From Planctomycetes bacterium TMED75 (GTDB lineage Bacteria > Planctomycetota > Phycisphaerae > Phycisphaerales > SM1A02), in the NCBI GenBank assembly GCA_002171655.1, contig NHEC01000028.1, positions 1 to 32,998 of the forward strand: a DNA stretch of 32,998 nt, in the 5' to 3' direction. Below are positions 21,169 through 29,640 of this stretch, piece by piece. Made by a program: the position numbers and the translations under genes. The notes below the pieces were generated by a model, which saw nothing but the letters and a program-made list of their open reading frames with translations, made no database searches and was not told where the DNA came from. Each line of letters opens with the position of its first letter. Positions within the stretch are counted from its first letter, which is position 1.

Positions 21169-23085
21169 TCAGCCGGAGCACAGTCCCCATCCGCTGAGCA
21201 GAAGGGTGAGGTCCGCGCCGTTGACGAGGTCGTCTCCGTTGAGATCCGCCTCCTGATCATCGGTTCCCCAGGCGGAAAGCAGTATGGAGAGGTCGGCCCC
21301 TCCCACCTCGCAGTCACCGGTGATGTCACCGATGCAGGACCCCGTACCGGAGGAATCCCAGGCGGCGATCGCGGCGCGGATTCGATCGCGGTAGAGAACG
21401 GCCATCGTGTCCTGGACATTCCCCGTGGCCGTTCCACCCGTACCCACTGCATCAAGGTCGTTGATCCAACAGCCAACGAAGAACTCCTCGACAGACAGAT
21501 CACAACCTTCCTTTCGGGGAAGGGCCAGATAGGCTCCACGTGATCGGTACGCACCGCGATTCAGATGCGCGTTGCTGGAGCAGGTGTAGCCACCGTCCTT
21601 GCCCGCCGCCACGGAAAACGATCGAAACAGATCCTGATCAGCCTCGGAAAGGGATGACGCGCTGAGTTCCTGATCGAGGACCAGACTGAATCCTGCGTAA
21701 TCGTTCACCATCAGGTCGTAGAACGTGTCCCGTAAAGTCCCCAACAGACCGGCACGTACCCGAGTGTGAAGACCGGCCAGATCATCGAGGGTGGTCTGAT
21801 TCGGAGTGGAATCCAGACAGAAACAACCGAGGGTGTGGTTGAATTCGGTCCCGTCTGCCTCGATCAGCATATCTGCGGTGGCTTGGAGGGCCTTGGTACC
21901 GTATCGATTGCGTATCGCTTCAGTGGATGAGTTGTTGGAGTTGATCATCATGTCGAAAAGGGTCTGATTGAGGGTTCTCAGTACGATTGGGTCATCAGGC
22001 TGGGGGCAGGATTCCTTCGAATAGGTGTAGATGAGTGCGTCATCCAGATCGTCCAGGCCAAGCGCGCATTGGCGGATGGTGTGGAAGTGATGAAATGTCT
22101 TGAGCGTACTTGCAGGTTCGAACTGCCGCAGGTCGTTGATCTGGGCATAGCGCTCACCCCCAAGCTCCCTCAGAAGGAGCCCGGAATCGGTCGCGATTTC
22201 AAATGAGCTTCGCAGTTGTGCATTCGCCGCGAGCGCCAGGTCCGTGGAGTTTCGAATGATCAGAACAACCATTCTTTCCTGCCCGTTGAGGAGGTAGCGT
22301 TCCGCATCGGTAATTCGGCCGCCAAGCTTTGCGGCGACTTCAGCGGCGCGGTTGGGATCGACGTTGGGATACAGCCACCATGCAATACCGGTCTGGATCG
22401 GGATCAGAACTGCCGCCCAACTCCCACCGGGAACCGGTTCGAGGTCAACGATTCGTGCATTATTGTCTGCAGCGATCTGGGAGATGAACCCGAGACTGTC
22501 ATCAGTGATGATCCAGGTAAGGGTGAAGTCCGATCCGGTGTTTCCGATCCAGGTGAAGGCGTATCGGGTTTCACCACCGGGTGCGAGGTAGGGTTGAATG
22601 TCATGGATCCGGCGAGTGGGATTGATCGCAATCCAGCTGTTGACCTCTCCCTCGGTGAAACCAGTCTCCCAATCGGTGCTCGTGACTCCGGTCGAACCGG
22701 AATTCGGGACCGCGATTGCGGCGTACCTCAATTCATTCGCGGCGGTGAGGTACGGCTCGAGGTCGATCAGTCTGGCATTGAGCTTGCTCAATCTGTCATT
22801 GAGTTCAGCCTCGGTCTTCAGTGGCCACCACCACCAGCCGGATCCGTAGCTGCCGGAATTGGCGACCATCGTGCAGCCAACCCGCCAGGGATTGGTGTTT
22901 TCAATCTCAAGGTCAACAAGTCGATACCCGGTCTCGAGCAAAGCCTCCACCTCATCAAGGGAGGCGTTGGTGAGGTGGTACCACCCGGTTTGGTCGTACA
23001 GATCATGATGTTCGTCCGCATGGGCAGGTGATCCCCCATGCAGCGCGGCCATGGTACAGGCCATCGCTAAGGAATAACGGTGCAT
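21169..23085 (-). CDS. Secreted serine hydrolase: N-terminal repeats, class A beta-lactamase-like domain, dockerin-like C-terminus
   Basis: 638 residues from ATG 23085, with CAAAGGA (complement of 23094-23100) 8 bases upstream; a reading to 23121 is rejected. Residues 1-23 are a signal peptide ending AHA. Residues about 30-310 hold four to five repeats of roughly 60-75 residues with the theme 'ARLIDLEPY...RYAAIAVPNSGS...WWW'. The catalytic-like domain follows (about 318-585): SxxK as Ser326-Thr-Leu-Lys329 in PASTLKTF, an SxN-type motif SNN (383-385) in MMINSNNSST, TTLDDLAGLH, and KDG (496-498) in place of KTG. This set resembles class A beta-lactamases. The C-terminus has two dockerin-like motifs (GDITGDCEVGGADLSILL, ADLNGDDLVNGADLTLLL). 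Repeats plus a beta-lactamase-like fold recall polyglycine hydrolases, so it may be a peptidase or esterase acting outside the cell. The substrate is unknown. Confidence 0.78.
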   Translation of the reverse strand: MHRYSLAMACTMAALHGGSPAHADEHHDLYDQTGWYHLTNASLDEVEALLETGYRLVDLEIENTNPWRVGCTMVANSGSYGSGWWWWPLKTEAELNDRLSKLNARLIDLEPYLTAANELRYAAIAVPNSGSTGVTSTDWETGFTEGEVNSWIAINPTRRIHDIQPYLAPGGETRYAFTWIGNTGSDFTLTWIITDDSLGFISQIAADNNARIVDLEPVPGGSWAAVLIPIQTGIAWWLYPNVDPNRAAEVAAKLGGRITDAERYLLNGQERMVVLIIRNSTDLALAANAQLRSSFEIATDSGLLLRELGGERYAQINDLRQFEPASTLKTFHHFHTIRQCALGLDDLDDALIYTYSKESCPQPDDPIVLRTLNQTLFDMMINSNNSSTEAIRNRYGTKALQATADMLIEADGTEFNHTLGCFCLDSTPNQTTLDDLAGLHTRVRAGLLGTLRDTFYDLMVNDYAGFSLVLDQELSASSLSEADQDLFRSFSVAAGKDGGYTCSSNAHLNRGAYRSRGAYLALPRKEGCDLSVEEFFVGCWINDLDAVGTGGTATGNVQDTMAVLYRDRIRAAIAAWDSSGTGSCIGDITGDCEVGGADLSILLSAWGTDDQEADLNGDDLVNGADLTLLLSGWGLCSG

Positions 23086-23111
23086 ATGAACAATCCTTTG
23101 ATGTAAGGGCC

Positions 23112-23157
23112 CCGGAAACAAAAACCCGCGCGAAAGGCTTGGCTCTTTCTACGCGGG
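23112..23157 (-). terminator. Intrinsic terminator for the minus-strand membrane protein gene
   Basis: CCCGCG-c-GAAAG (23125-23136) pairs with CTTTC-ta-CGCGGG (23145-23157) around an 8-base loop. On the minus strand the hairpin is followed by GTTTTTGTTTCC (23112-23123), a good U-tract. It would end transcription from the gene at 23390-24271 before the serine hydrolase gene begins. Confidence 0.7.
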
Positions 23158-23389
23158 CGACCGACGAAGGCAAAAAAACGAGGAAGAGTGAAATACCTTT
23201 CGGATCGGTACTGCAGAGGATGAGAAGGGAGGGACTCACCGCACGGTGAGCCCGATCCAGAAAGCTTCCTGCAATCTGTTCTCGGCTTCGAACACACCCA
23301 CGGTCAACGCAACCATCTGCCGGAAGTGAGTCGTTTCAAACGTACCAACGGTGCGAGGATGATCTCCCCGAACGCACCCGCCGAAACGA

Positions 23390-24271
23390 TCATGCGGGCT
23401 CTGGATCCGGTTGATCCACCGCGCGGTCACGGAGCAGGAGATACGAACCCGGGATCCAGGCGAAAGCCAGGGGGAAACCGAAGAAGATTCCCGGCAGACC
23501 ACACGCGGCGAATGTGATCATCATGATCACGATGACCACCACATAGCTGGCTATCAGGCCGATTGCGGCACCGGAGGCAAGGCTCGATCCGCGGGCCAAT
23601 GTCTCAGAAAGCGTCTGGCACTGTTCTCGGAGATCACAAGCGGCGAGTGATGCCCATGGAAGCCAGACGACGATGACGAACAGGGCCGCTACGTAGAAGA
23701 GAACACCCAGAGTCCGCAGTAGATCATTTTGGTTCGCCCTGATGGCGTCGTTTTCTGCATTCAACTGATCGGAAGCCTGTTGGACATCAGGAGGTACGGG
23801 CGTGCCGCTCACACGAAATGTGCTCATTTGGTTTCCCAGGGAAACCTTCTCGGGAATCAGCTTCAGTACTTCAAACGAACCGGGATCACCGATCTGCGAA
23901 CAAATCAGTGCTGGAAGCAGGAGCAAGTGCGCGATGAAGCTGATCAGCAAGACACGTACGAACCAACCCGGCCGCTTTCCACTCTCGTCTCGAATCCGGG
24001 CAATCACGGCAAATATCAGCACGATCGTCACCGGAGTGACTACGAGGGTAAAGAGAGTGAATTGGGCAATGATTGCTGCGATCGCGCCGGAATACAGGGA
24101 ATCCCTGCTCGAGAACGTGATTCCAACCGCGAAGACCACCGCCACGGTGACGAACGTGATGACCAGAAGCACAAAGCTCAAACCCAAGCAGAGTGCGTAA
24201 TTCGATTTGAAGGTATGAAAGGTGGCACCAAATAAATCAGAAAACGCAGTCTTTCGCGCGGTTGTATCCAT
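23390..24271 (-). CDS. Multi-pass membrane protein of unknown function
   Basis: 293 residues if it starts at MDTTARKTAF (ATG 24271); an upstream in-frame ATG at 24316 would add 15 residues that look unlike coding sequence. About six hydrophobic segments are visible: around 27-52, 60-88, 101-125, then after a polar loop (about 128-185, with VSGTPVPPDV) at 190-212, 232-258 and 258-275. The pattern of two hydrophobic halves around a soluble loop, with long Ile/Val/Phe-rich helices, resembles DUF4013/YciC-like proteins, but I do not recognise a specific family. It is probably an inner-membrane protein. It is followed by a clear terminator (23112-23157) and appears to be a single-gene unit. Confidence 0.65.
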   Translation of the reverse strand: MDTTARKTAFSDLFGATFHTFKSNYALCLGLSFVLLVITFVTVAVVFAVGITFSSRDSLYSGAIAAIIAQFTLFTLVVTPVTIVLIFAVIARIRDESGKRPGWFVRVLLISFIAHLLLLPALICSQIGDPGSFEVLKLIPEKVSLGNQMSTFRVSGTPVPPDVQQASDQLNAENDAIRANQNDLLRTLGVLFYVAALFVIVVWLPWASLAACDLREQCQTLSETLARGSSLASGAAIGLIASYVVVIVIMMITFAACGLPGIFFGFPLAFAWIPGSYLLLRDRAVDQPDPEPA

Positions 24272-24424
24272 AAGCCCAAGGCTAGGCAAAAGCATCGGGA
24301 CATGCAGGCAACGCACCGATCCTGCAGGAATATTCCTAGCAACACAGGTGCTACGTCTATTCGTTCAAGAGAGATACCTTCATTATTGAAATTGACAGAT
24401 TTCAGTACATTCCGATCAGACGGT

Positions 24425-26641
24425 TCAGAACCGTATCGTCCAACCGAACTTGGTGATCAACTCGCTCTGGGTCAGAGTGAAGTCGAGATCTTCTGATTCG
24501 ACGTTCTGATTGAAGACTATGTAGAGGTCTGTTCCGGGCTGCGGACTCCAACGGAAACGTGAGTTGATGCCGACCGTGTTGGAAACGTCATCCCACTGCA
24601 CGTAGTTCTGAAGCGAGATGTCGGGAGTGAAATAGACGTCCGCGATCGCCGTCAGCTGCCGGGTGATCACCTTCTGATCCTGCACTTCGATGTCGTTGTA
24701 CTGGAACGTTCCACCGATCACAAACTGCGGCGAGATGCGCCACTCCGAGCCGAACGTCCACTCCAGACGGGTTCCGCCGTAGTACCCACTCCAGCCGAAG
24801 TTCCCATTGAGGGTGAAGGGATTCGCTTCCGAACTCTGGAAGGAAGCTTCGTAAGCGTTCCAGGTGTAGTCACCCTCCGCGATCGTCACCGCATTGGCGA
24901 CGGTGAAAGGCTCGAGGGGAACCTCCCTTCGCCTCAAGTAGTTGAGGTTGATCTGGGTTCCGTCCTCGGTCTCGATCTCGAGTGCTTCGAATTCGACATC
25001 AAGTGATTCGAGGTCACTGTCAAGGTCGGTGACCAGAAATCCGTTCAAGCCAGTCTCGATCGATCGGATGAACTTGTCTTCCGGGCGCCAGCGATACCGC
25101 CAACCTCCGTAGTACTCGTAGATACCGACTCTGGGGTTGAACCCCAACGCAGCGTTGTACGCATCACCGATCCGGGAAAATCCTCCCGACCACCCGATCA
25201 CATCGTTGGGATAACCGACCTTGAATCCGACTGCGGTGCTGTCGCCACTCTGGTCACTGCTGTCGCTGATCAGGGCGAATGCGTTTGCGGTGAGAGAGCG
25301 ACCACCTTCGAAATTGGTGTTCTTGTAGTTGAAGTCGACCCCACCCACCACGTTGTTCTCACCCTCCGCGGGGTCACCGGCAGTCATGATCGCCCCCACC
25401 GTCGACTCCTCGAGTACATCTGAAAAGACTCGAGCCACGCTGTAGTTCTTCCAGAACCCGTTTGATTTCATCTGAACGTTCATGAAACCCACATTCAGAT
25501 CCTCGATCTTTCCGGTCAGCCGGGCACCGGCAAGGATCCCTTGTTCGGCACCTTCAGGACCGATTCCGATGCGCCTTGAGTAGAACGGGAGAGGATTCCG
25601 GCGAATACCTCCGAAATTGAAGAAGCCGGCATCCTCAAGGAAGAAGTCGCGTTTCTCAGGAAAGAACAGCGGGAAACGACCGAAATTGATCTGCCGTTGG
25701 TCGACCTCGGTTTCCGCGAAGTCGTTGTTGATGGTGAGCGCAAGGGTCAGGGACGGGTCGAGCTTCCAGAAGAGATCCAGTCCTGCAGTGGAAGCGAAGT
25801 CGGTCTGATTCTGGCCATTGTCTCGGATATCGGCGCGAACGAAGGGCTTGAGGTCTATGCCTGAACCGATGTCGAGGTTTCCGAACCCCGCAACGAGGTC
25901 TGCATTGGCAACCGACGAAATTCTGATGTCACGGCGCGGTGTCGCCCAGCGAATGGTCTCGTTCTTGCTTCTGATGAACCGCTGTGCGTTGACCCCCCAT
26001 TCGCCGACGTCCGGATCAGCGAGAATCGTCTGAAATGGTATGACCATTTCCGCAGTCCAGCCTTCTCCGTCGACGGAAGTCCGCCCGTACCAGATCCCAT
26101 CCCAGTTGAAGTCCACCCGATCTCCATTCGTGATGCGGCCGTCCTTGCGGGCACCGCCCGCGGTCATCTGGAAGACATAACCGGTTCGCCGATCACGAAA
26201 TGGATCAATGACGATGGTGACATTGTCATCTGGATCAAAGTCACCGTCGTATTTCATCTGAGTGGCACTGATCGAGGCCGCGTCATTGTCCCAGCATCGG
26301 AATCCGACGTAGAAGTTCTTCGAGTCACGCATGAGGTAGACCTCAGTGCGCTCGGTGGGCGGAGCCCCTTCATCCGGATTCACCTGGCGAAAGGACTCCG
26401 AGAGAGGCGTTCCGTACTGCCAGATTTCCTCGAGAATTCCATCGATTTCGGGTGCGGTCTCCACGGTATAGATCGAGTTGGGAAGCGCTTCCGGCACGGT
26501 TTCGATCGATTCGCGTTCGCTCTGATCGAGTTGGGCGCCGGCGAATGCGGTGAGCAACCCCACAGCAATCGTTGACCAGGCAGTCGTGAGGAAATGTCTG
26601 CGGGAGGAGAACACGGGGGGGTGGGCGGCTGAATTCTGCAA
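24425..26641 (-). CDS. Outer-membrane barrel protein with N-terminal CBM9-like domain (DUF5916 type)
   Basis: 738 residues from a TTG at 26641 (no in-frame ATG exists near the N-terminus and no clear Shine-Dalgarno is seen, so the start is uncertain). After the signal region comes a CBM9-like sandwich (about 55-235): APEIDGILEEIWQYGTPL, TEVYLMRDSKNFYVGFRCWD, DDNVTIVIDPFRDRRTGYVF and GWTAEMVIPFQTI. The rest (about 260-738) is rich in alternating beta strands (LALTINNDFAETEVDQRQIN, RFPLFFPEKRDFFLEDAGFF), ending in WTIRF with a C-terminal Phe as in outer-membrane beta-barrels. This two-part layout is typical of DUF5916 proteins. It is probably a surface or outer-membrane protein binding carbohydrate; transport is possible but unproven. 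The N-terminus carries SSRRHFL, a twin-arginine-like motif. Confidence 0.8.
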   Translation of the reverse strand: MQNSAAHPPVFSSRRHFLTTAWSTIAVGLLTAFAGAQLDQSERESIETVPEALPNSIYTVETAPEIDGILEEIWQYGTPLSESFRQVNPDEGAPPTERTEVYLMRDSKNFYVGFRCWDNDAASISATQMKYDGDFDPDDNVTIVIDPFRDRRTGYVFQMTAGGARKDGRITNGDRVDFNWDGIWYGRTSVDGEGWTAEMVIPFQTILADPDVGEWGVNAQRFIRSKNETIRWATPRRDIRISSVANADLVAGFGNLDIGSGIDLKPFVRADIRDNGQNQTDFASTAGLDLFWKLDPSLTLALTINNDFAETEVDQRQINFGRFPLFFPEKRDFFLEDAGFFNFGGIRRNPLPFYSRRIGIGPEGAEQGILAGARLTGKIEDLNVGFMNVQMKSNGFWKNYSVARVFSDVLEESTVGAIMTAGDPAEGENNVVGGVDFNYKNTNFEGGRSLTANAFALISDSSDQSGDSTAVGFKVGYPNDVIGWSGGFSRIGDAYNAALGFNPRVGIYEYYGGWRYRWRPEDKFIRSIETGLNGFLVTDLDSDLESLDVEFEALEIETEDGTQINLNYLRRREVPLEPFTVANAVTIAEGDYTWNAYEASFQSSEANPFTLNGNFGWSGYYGGTRLEWTFGSEWRISPQFVIGGTFQYNDIEVQDQKVITRQLTAIADVYFTPDISLQNYVQWDDVSNTVGINSRFRWSPQPGTDLYIVFNQNVESEDLDFTLTQSELITKFGWTIRF

Positions 26642-26977
26642 TGAGTGACGATCAGGGTGAGAAGGAACTGGGTGATGGTAGCACTCCCACTTCAGCTTTC
26701 TTCGACCACAGACCCAGATGAGGGCCGAGAATCACCGCAGAGGTCTTGGGAGTCACTCAGAAGGGATTGCACAGCCTCTTCAACTGGAAAGAGGGCGATG
26801 TCGAGGGCACGTTGAGCACTCAAGGTGCCTTTCAACAGGTATCTCGTCGCGGCAGCAGCTGATCCAGAGGACAGGCAGGATCACATGCGGTCGGCCATGC
26901 ACACTATCGTCAGGGCAGTCGGATTGATGGCTCACATCAACCAGCCCTCGATCGGACCAACGGGGGGTGAGTCGCGT
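26642..26977. other. Intergenic region without a convincing gene
   Basis: The 336 bases between the minus-strand barrel gene and the end of the D-lactate dehydrogenase gene contain short open frames without ribosome binding sites or recognisable protein patterns. It must include the upstream region of the barrel gene (starts 26641, minus), but no clear -35/-10 pair was found. I saw no strong hairpin for terminating the lactate dehydrogenase transcript. Confidence 0.4.
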
Positions 26978-28669
26978 CTAACTCGGAGATTGGCGGGATT
27001 TACTGGTCTTACCGATCCCGGGATTGAAGGTATTGGTCGGGTCAAGTCCCTGGTGGAAGTCCTTGACGACCTGCTCAGCTTCGTACAGATGACCCACGTT
27101 GTGTTCGGCGGGGAACTTCGCGCCCCGGGACTCAAGACGTTGAAGCATCAGCGTCTTCATTCGATCAAGGTCGGTCCCTTTACGAAAGACATAGATGTTG
27201 TGAAAAACATGACACAGATAGTGGCCATAGGACAAGTCCAGAACCATGTCTCTGGTCAGTTCCTCGGGAAGCTCCTCCACCCATTCCGGATCACTACTCA
27301 GCAAAGCCACGTCGAGTGCGAGCACCTCTTCAGTGGTGCGTTGGTGCAGGTTCTGATACCGGATGCCGGCACCTGCCGCACTAAATCGATGGAGCAGGGC
27401 CGCTTCCTGCTCCTGCTCCGTACATTCGAAGAATCCCACGCCATCGGTCTTCCCCCAGTCTTCTTCAAGATAACTTCGGGCCTCATCGATCGCTTCGTCG
27501 GCGGTGATCAGAATCAGGAGGTGCTCATAGGCATCTCGGAATTCGCGCAATCGTCTCGGCAGGTGCTGAGGGAAGAGCTTGCACGCGTAGTAGAGAAATA
27601 TATCGGGAAGGTACTTCGGAAGAAGGGGGATCTTGTTGAGGAGGTATTCCACCTTCGCCTTCAGGGCATATGCCTTGGGAAGTCGATCGGTTCCGATGTA
27701 CTTGATTGAAAGCGCCACATCCTTGGCGTACTTCTCCGCGATGCTGAAAGTAGAACGGTTCATGTACTCGCACATCTCGGGAAGATGTTCGAACGTACTC
27801 AAAATGTGACGGCGCATCTTTACGAAGTGCTGCGGATCATTGGTTCCAAGAATGAAAACCTGCTTTTCCCTGGGGGCCGGATAGGTGTCGACCCTGACCG
27901 CGAAACACGCCACTTTCCCTGCGCTTCCACTGGCCTCGTAGAGACGTCTTGGATCAGCGTTGTAGCGGTTGGGTACCGTTGATTCAAGATTTCGAATGCG
28001 GTTGACGTAGTCAACATCCGAAGCCGATCGGCCATCGTCGATGAGATCTGAATCTGAAAAGTCGCCTGATTCGAGGGAATGGAGAATCTCCTCCGGGGTC
28101 TCTCCAAGATTCCGGATTCCCAGGTGATCGATCAGTTCGAGTTTCCCCTCGCGATTTACCCGCGCGTACAGCGCGAATTCGGTGTAGGAGGATCCTCGCT
28201 TGCACAACGCACCACCTGCATTGTTTGCCACACCACCGATCACGGTGGCGCCTATCGAGGTGGATCCGAGCACCGAATGCGGAACCCGATCGATTCTCTT
28301 CAGCTCCTGGCCAAGTTCGAACAAGGTCGTTCCGGGGAACGCCAGTGCCTGAGTGCCGCCCTTGAGCAGGCGAAGACCCCTGACGTGGCTGGTATTGATG
28401 ATGACGACATCGCGGTCGTAGTCGAATCCGCTCGGGGATGATCCACCGGTGAGACCCGTCTTGGTCGCCTGCATGATGATTGCGCACCCGGCGTCGACTG
28501 CTGCCTGCAGAACCCGCCATTGCTCGACCAGGTTCGACGGGAACACGACTGCCGCAGCGCCACCAAATCCGTAGCGATATCCGGATCGGTAGTAGGCCGT
28601 CTCAACATCCTTGGTGAGTACGTTTCCGTCTCCCACGATGTCCTTGAATATCTCGGCGATGTGTGCCAT
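26978..28669 (-). CDS. dld: Quinone-dependent D-lactate dehydrogenase
   Basis: 563 residues, close to the length of the Escherichia coli enzyme (about 570). The N-terminal PCMH FAD-binding domain includes VVFPSNLVEQWRVLQAAVDA, MQATKTGLTGGSSPSG (about 66-81), SVLGSTSIGATVIGGVANNA and KRGSSYTEFALYARV. These blocks are characteristic of membrane-associated respiratory Dld, which oxidises D-lactate to pyruvate and passes electrons to quinone. The C-terminal cap contains the basic and hydrophobic membrane-binding segment (KVEYLLNKIPLLPKYLPDIF), ALLHRFSAAGAGIRYQ, SYGHYLCHVFHNIYVFRKG and the final AEHNVGHLY...LDPTNTFNPGIGKT motif with likely substrate/metal His residues. It stands alone on the minus strand with no partner genes. 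Confidence 0.93.
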   Translation of the reverse strand: MAHIAEIFKDIVGDGNVLTKDVETAYYRSGYRYGFGGAAAVVFPSNLVEQWRVLQAAVDAGCAIIMQATKTGLTGGSSPSGFDYDRDVVIINTSHVRGLRLLKGGTQALAFPGTTLFELGQELKRIDRVPHSVLGSTSIGATVIGGVANNAGGALCKRGSSYTEFALYARVNREGKLELIDHLGIRNLGETPEEILHSLESGDFSDSDLIDDGRSASDVDYVNRIRNLESTVPNRYNADPRRLYEASGSAGKVACFAVRVDTYPAPREKQVFILGTNDPQHFVKMRRHILSTFEHLPEMCEYMNRSTFSIAEKYAKDVALSIKYIGTDRLPKAYALKAKVEYLLNKIPLLPKYLPDIFLYYACKLFPQHLPRRLREFRDAYEHLLILITADEAIDEARSYLEEDWGKTDGVGFFECTEQEQEAALLHRFSAAGAGIRYQNLHQRTTEEVLALDVALLSSDPEWVEELPEELTRDMVLDLSYGHYLCHVFHNIYVFRKGTDLDRMKTLMLQRLESRGAKFPAEHNVGHLYEAEQVVKDFHQGLDPTNTFNPGIGKTSKSRQSPS

Positions 28670-28932
28670 GAGCGGGACTCAGATTCGATGAATGAAGACC
28701 GCAGGCCAGATTCTGGCTGCCGGGTGATGGCAACAGATCGAAACAGACACTCCTGCCAAAAAAACCGTAGCAGCTGGATACGTAGATTTCCATCGCAAGA
28801 ACCGATCATTCGCCCTCTGCCGTCGAGAATAATCCTGAACTCGGAATACCGAAAGGTTCAATCGAACAGATTCAGGAGTTGAAAAGTGCATGAAGGCCTG
28901 GTGAATGGGCCTGCCATCAATTCGCTCCGAGC

Positions 28933-29640
28933 ATGTACGATGAAACCGATGGCGCAGCGTACGCGAAGAACAGAATGCGGACGGTGAACCGCAATCCCTG
29001 CTTCTCAACTGTTGCGGGATACGTCTTTTCATTTATCTGCATCCCATTCATTCTCAGTCTTGCTCTGTTCTCTGCCGCGGTGACGGCCATGCCGGTCATC
29101 GAAGGATTCGAATGGGTGAGCGTGCAGGCACTGATCTTTCCGCCCATGTCGAAGATATCCTCCGGCGAACAAGAGAACCTGAGGGTGGCCGTTGCTGAGA
29201 TGATCAGCGAATCCAATATTCTGCTTCAGACGTACGTGACCGCTGCGTGGATCTTCGCCGGCTGGATGTGCATGCTCTTTAGTACGGGGATCCCCCGCTG
29301 CAACTGCGTACTGTCTTCTCGGGGAGGTTGCCAGCTCGTTCTATGTGGTTTCGATCTCGCACAGATATTCCATTATTATTGGGTTGTGGACGCCATGGAC
29401 GACAGTCAGATACTTGCAAAGGAGCTGCATGAACCTGTTCAACGCTCTTTCCCTCTTTGGTTTTTCATTGGCAATCCTCGGAGTAACGGCGGGACTGGGC
29501 GCGTCTTTCGCACTCAGGAAACTGATCGCCCACCTGAAGGAGCGCGGGGTCATCGACGACAAGTATCCGGACGGCGGCCTCTGGAAGTGCTGAACGCAGG
29601 CGCCTGGTCTCCGCACGACCACCGCCGATTGGTCAGTTGA
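28933..29640 (+). CDS. Membrane protein ORF, probably frameshifted in its second half
   Basis: The open frame from ATG 28933 is 235 residues, but only the first about 117 look like protein: a long helix (about 25-52, TVAGYVFSFICIPFILSLAL), a soluble part (PVIEGFEWVSVQALIFPPMS ... ENLRVAVAEMISESNILLQ) and a second helix (TYVTAAWIFAGWMCML). Beyond about 29282 this frame becomes Arg/Gly/Pro-rich and implausible, while the frame one base further on reads GSPAATAYCLLGEVASSFYV and continues without a stop into the small membrane protein at 29429-29593. A one-base shift near 29275-29284 would give a single protein of about 220 residues with four helices. The family is not recognised; a real break, a sequencing error or two separate genes are all possible. 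Confidence 0.4.
   Translation: MYDETDGAAYAKNRMRTVNRNPCFSTVAGYVFSFICIPFILSLALFSAAVTAMPVIEGFEWVSVQALIFPPMSKISSGEQENLRVAVAEMISESNILLQTYVTAAWIFAGWMCMLFSTGIPRCNCVLSSRGGCQLVLCGFDLAQIFHYYWVVDAMDDSQILAKELHEPVQRSFPLWFFIGNPRSNGGTGRVFRTQETDRPPEGARGHRRQVSGRRPLEVLNAGAWSPHDHRRLVS
29429..29593 (+). CDS. Small single-helix membrane protein, or C-terminal part of the preceding gene
   Basis: 54 residues from ATG 29429, with AAAGGAG (29418-29424) 4 bases upstream, a short but usable spacing. A helix covers about residues 3-26 (FNALSLFGFSLAILGVTAGL) and is followed by a basic-acidic tail, LRKLIAHLKERGVIDDKYPD. The reading frame is open upstream to beyond 29285 with hydrophobic, protein-like sequence, so this may instead be the C-terminal end of the membrane protein that starts at 28933, separated from it by a frameshift. 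No function is assigned. Confidence 0.4.
   Translation: MNLFNALSLFGFSLAILGVTAGLGASFALRKLIAHLKERGVIDDKYPDGGLWKC

Noticed and set aside
21169-23085. Calling the serine hydrolase an antibiotic-resistance beta-lactamase
   Set aside because: The SxxK, SxN and KxG motifs are present, but the long repeat domain, the dockerin-like tail and KDG in place of KTG argue for a different extracellular substrate.
26825-27709. A 294-residue plus-strand open frame opposite the D-lactate dehydrogenase gene
   Set aside because: It lies antisense to conserved Dld motifs and shows no recognisable domain or start signal.
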